From CAVQND01 sp964653485 (GTDB taxonomy: Bacteria > Verrucomicrobiota > Verrucomicrobiia > Limisphaerales > UBA8199): a DNA stretch of 64,000 nucleotides. A program made the position numbers and the translations under genes. Numbering within the stretch: position 1 is the stretch's first letter; every line of letters starts with the position of its first letter. The notes beneath the pieces were generated by a model that had not been told where the DNA came from, ran no database searches, and worked only from the letters and a program-made list of their open reading frames with translations. Shown piece after piece: positions 61,919-64,000 of this stretch. The DNA lies in NCBI GenBank assembly GCA_964653485.1, contig CAZZFF010000011.1, positions 13,813 to 77,812 on the forward strand, written 5' to 3'.

Positions 61919-63046
61919 TCATCGCACCTCGATTCGGTCGCGGGTGGCGACGGCAAGTTCCTCCTCCTGGAATAACGTGGGGATTACGGCGTCCCCCCTG
62001 CGAGTTAGTCGAACCAAGACCCCAACCTCCGGGTCTTCCGCAGCCGCCTTTTGGAAGGCTTCGATGGAATCCCAGCTGTGCGAAGTGGCGAAGACTTGGA
62101 CATTGAGTAGTTTTGCCAGGCGCAAGATGCCGCGCCAAACGTCCAACTGCACCGTGTGGTGCATTCCGTTCTCAAACTCGTCGATGAGGAGAAAGCCATC
62201 CTTTGCATTCACGAGCGACAAAACAATCCCGAAAAGTCGGTTCAGCCCGTCTCCATAGGAGCGCAGTGGCACCGGACGGTTGAATCCGCTCGACCTAACA
62301 ATCGCAGTTCGGGTCTGGCGTGGTCCTTCACCCCCCACCATCGAAACCGCCGTGATTTCGGGAGCGATAATCTTGAGTGCCTCGACCACGTCCTTTTCAC
62401 GATCCGAAAGGGCGATTTTGTCCCACAGCGGCCCCAGGTTGGCCGTTCGCTCACCGCCGTAAGGACTGACGAATACACAGGGCGTCCGAGGTTCCTCGGG
62501 CGAGTCGCCTCGGAATATCCGTCCCCGTGCGAATCGTCTGAGGTAATCAAGAGGCATGATCCGCCGAGCGGTCCCGGATTCTAATATCAACGCTGGCATC
62601 AGCTCGGTCTCGGGTAGCGGAAGCGTTTGCTGCTGCGGAACAAGCCGTCGCGTCCCATCTGGCTCCCGTTGTTCGGTGAAAAAGCCCACCGAGATGGTCA
62701 GTCGCATGGTCCGCTTCCCGCCATTGGCCGCTAGGACAATTGGCTCCTTGATCTCTGAAATCTGCGGGAAACCCGTGAAGAGGCTTCCCAGCTGGGAAAG
62801 ACTTTCGGTATCAACGGACCTTCCCGGCTCATCAGCCTCCCCGATGTCTTCCTCGCGGTAACGGAGGATGCTCGAGAGAACGGGCGGCGAAGCATCCGAC
62901 GCGAGAATGCGCAACGCTTCGAGAATCGACGACTTGCCGGTGTTGTTCCGACCAGTAATCAGGTTGACCCTCCCCAAGCCTTCAAGTTTCAACTGCCGGA
63001 ACGACCGGAAATGCTCGATGGACAAGGTTCCGATTTTCGCTTTCAT
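61919..63046 (-). CDS. AAA15/AAA21-type (SMC/ABC-like) ATPase
   Basis: The ATG at 63046 is chosen because GAGG lies 8 nt upstream; the protein has 375 residues. It starts KIGTLSIEHFRSFRQLKLEGLG, has Walker A GRNNTGKSS (from about residue 32), a Q-less insert region and the Walker B segment FLLIDEFENGMHHTVQLDVW followed by VFATSHSWDSIEAF. This is the AAA15 pattern of ATPases paired with TOPRIM nucleases in anti-phage modules. The fold is SMC/RecF-like, with ATP hydrolysis probably controlled by phage sensing. The gene appears intact, unlike its neighbours. Confidence 0.88.
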   Translation of the reverse strand: MKAKIGTLSIEHFRSFRQLKLEGLGRVNLITGRNNTGKSSILEALRILASDASPPVLSSILRYREEDIGEADEPGRSVDTESLSQLGSLFTGFPQISEIKEPIVLAANGGKRTMRLTISVGFFTEQREPDGTRRLVPQQQTLPLPETELMPALILESGTARRIMPLDYLRRFARGRIFRGDSPEEPRTPCVFVSPYGGERTANLGPLWDKIALSDREKDVVEALKIIAPEITAVSMVGGEGPRQTRTAIVRSSGFNRPVPLRSYGDGLNRLFGIVLSLVNAKDGFLLIDEFENGMHHTVQLDVWRGILRLAKLLNVQVFATSHSWDSIEAFQKAAAEDPEVGVLVRLTRRGDAVIPTLFQEEELAVATRDRIEVR

Positions 63047-63060
63047 AGGCCAGTCCTCAA

Positions 63061-63489
63061 TCATTGCCAGATCGCAGGAGTCTTCTTGCCCGCACCCGAA
63101 TCATCCGCCAACAGGCAACACAACGGGTGCCGAGGCAGCATGACGTCATAGACCGCCGTGATTTGGTGTGACAGCGCTTCTAGCGCGGACGTATGCACTG
63201 CCAGTACTGGATCAAACAGGCGGGCCAACCGGATCGGCTGCGCCTCGGACACCAGCGTGAACTCTCGCCCGTCCCCATCGAAACTCCGCAGCCGCCCCTC
63301 GGTCACCACTTGCAGCCACGGCTCATCATGCCGGTACACCAATTCGTTCGCCACCCAGCCCGCTCCAGTCTTGTGCGTAAGCCCAAGCGTCCCGGAACCA
63401 AACCATTGAACGGAAACGACCATGGCGAGGCCATCCGGCAGGATGCCTCTCACAGATGCGTTCGCTTTCAATTCTTCGAGCTTGCTCAT
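63061..63489 (-). pseudogene. SNF2-type helicase, N-terminal remnant
   Basis: The frame from the ATG at 63489 (MSKLEELKANASVRGILPDG) is the well-conserved beginning of the helicase that accompanies DUF1156 methylases: VVSVQWFGSGTLGLTHK, LVYRHDEPWLQVV, RLARLFDPVLAVHTSALEALSHQITAVYDVMLPRHP. It reaches LLADDSGAGKK, the position of Walker A (normally GAGKT), and then stops after seven unrelated residues, 14 nt before the ATPase ATG. A full-length helicase has about 1000 residues. The motor is therefore lost. An ATG at 63498 would add three residues. Confidence 0.75.
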
Positions 63490-63511
63490 CGCCTTCATTG
63501 TTGATTCAGGC

Positions 63512-63715
63512 TCAGCGCTGCCCGCCTGAGTCATCCACAGCTTCCGCCGCCTTGCCGCACCACACCCGGGCATCCACTTCGGAAGCCTGAAACTTTCAGA
63601 GACGCCCAACTTAACGTGCCGGCATCTTCTTCCGTTCGATCTACTTATAAATCGTGTCTGGATTAACACCCAGGTGCGCTGCCGTCTCCTCGACGGAGAG
63701 CCAGCGTTCGTGCAT
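63512..63715 (-). pseudogene. Excisionase-type HTH protein gene with three internal stops
   Basis: Read from the ATG at 63715, the 67 codons give MHERWLSVEETAAHLGVNPD, TIYK, stop, IERKKMPAR, stop, VGRL, stop, KFQASEVDARVWCGKAAEAV and then DDSGGQR before the true stop. In the family the three stops take the places of W, K and W (IYKWIERKKMPAHKVGRLWKF). The reading frame is otherwise undisturbed. It is the usual first gene of DUF1156-type islands. TAG and TGA here each differ from TGG by one G-to-A change. Confidence 0.75.
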
Positions 63716-64000
63716 GTTGCGTCGCCAGTGTTCACCGAGAAATGCCAATTGGGTTCATCCAAAGATGCCCCGTCACGTTACCACCCGCTTCGACCCAAAC
63801 AAGTTAAAACCAAGCAAAATCTACTTCAACCGGGAGCCTTTCTCCAGGTTGGGCCGGCGCCAGCCTGTTCAGAAAGCCTAAAATCTGCCTCATGTGCCTC
63901 CACTTAGCCAGTGCAAAAACCCCATAAATCGGCTATTTCGGCAACTCGAATTGCGCCAAAAGTTTTGTTACCCGGGGCGGGGGTGAAAGAGGGGCTAAAG
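63716..64000. other. Right-end region without a recognised gene
   Basis: The last 285 nt hold only short frames without family features. The HTH remnant frame extends upstream for 15 codons (LAFLGEHWRRN) before a stop. No repeat or attachment site could be identified because the region is cut by the window edge. Confidence 0.5.

Noticed and set aside
63512..63715. Alternative genetic code or stop-codon readthrough suggested by TAG, TAA and TGA in one reading frame
   Set aside because: All other genes in the window use the three stops normally, and neighbouring genes are also broken. Pseudogene decay explains the pattern.
1..64000. tRNA, rRNA, CRISPR arrays or intact insertion sequences
   Set aside because: None was recognised; no clover-leaf with CCA-type end, no regularly spaced repeats and no transposase were seen.

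Overview
The window looks like a high-GC chromosome segment from a free-living Verrucomicrobiota bacterium, probably of the Limisphaerales/Pedosphaera type. No rRNA or other taxonomic marker is present, so this is inferred from gene content: pseudopilins with the FTLIELLVVIAIIAILA leader, a CotH/DUF4956/VTC cluster, sulfatases, DUF1680, DUF4091, DUF4832 and DUF3863 proteins, LamG surface proteins, Tat-exported enzymes and a XylR/AraC regulator. Most of the window is devoted to breaking down and importing complex plant- or algal-type polysaccharides.

Layout. 1-4942 (minus strand): the end-truncated gene of a TPR protein with a glycosyltransferase-like C-terminus, then a CotH - DUF4956 - VTC polyphosphate-polymerase-like cluster. 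5144-10889 (plus): a sulfatase with a BNR propeller, an orphan PilT-type ATPase and a beta-helix/five-bladed-propeller protein. 11000-13560: a FeoA-FeoB fusion overlapped by a four-cysteine FeoC-like gene. 13684-24739: a run of secreted glycosidase-type proteins (GH2, DUF4091, GH3, DUF4832) and a membrane acyltransferase. 25382-26421: a small stress-type cluster (DUF3309, CsbD, lipoprotein). 26634-37516: a pseudopilin, GH39-like and other TIM-barrel glycosidases, two Tat-exported proteins, a LacZ-type GH2 and a WXXGXW-repeat protein.

37674-51222 is the most coherent unit. A divergent XylR-type regulator faces a minus-strand operon: pseudopilin, ribose-type ABC transporter (ATPase, permease, binding lipoprotein), a short radical-SAM activase, a glycyl radical enzyme (GRE) and a 1484-residue GH127+GH51 double arabinofuranosidase. 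Almost all junctions are 4-nt overlaps or gaps of 4-20 nt. The logic is release of L-arabinose (or a related sugar) outside the cytoplasm, uptake by the ABC importer, and conversion by a GRE in place of the usual isomerase route. 51246-60327 continues the theme with another GH51, a four-LamG surface protein and a GH127-SGNH fusion. A 38-bp element (33/38 identical) lies in both divergent intergenic regions of this part of the window.

60361-63715 is a decayed defence island on the minus strand. In transcription order it has an excisionase-type HTH gene with three in-frame stops, a helicase N-terminus cut off just after Walker A, an apparently intact AAA15-type ATPase + DUF3226 TOPRIM-like pair, the first codons of a DUF1156 (COG1743) methylase joined to the last codons of a DUF499 (COG1483) ATPase, and an RCC1 fragment with a G-run frameshift. 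The surviving ATPase/TOPRIM-like pair resembles PARIS/OLD-type anti-phage modules in architecture.

All functional calls come from reading motifs and gene order in the sequence; no database search was run.
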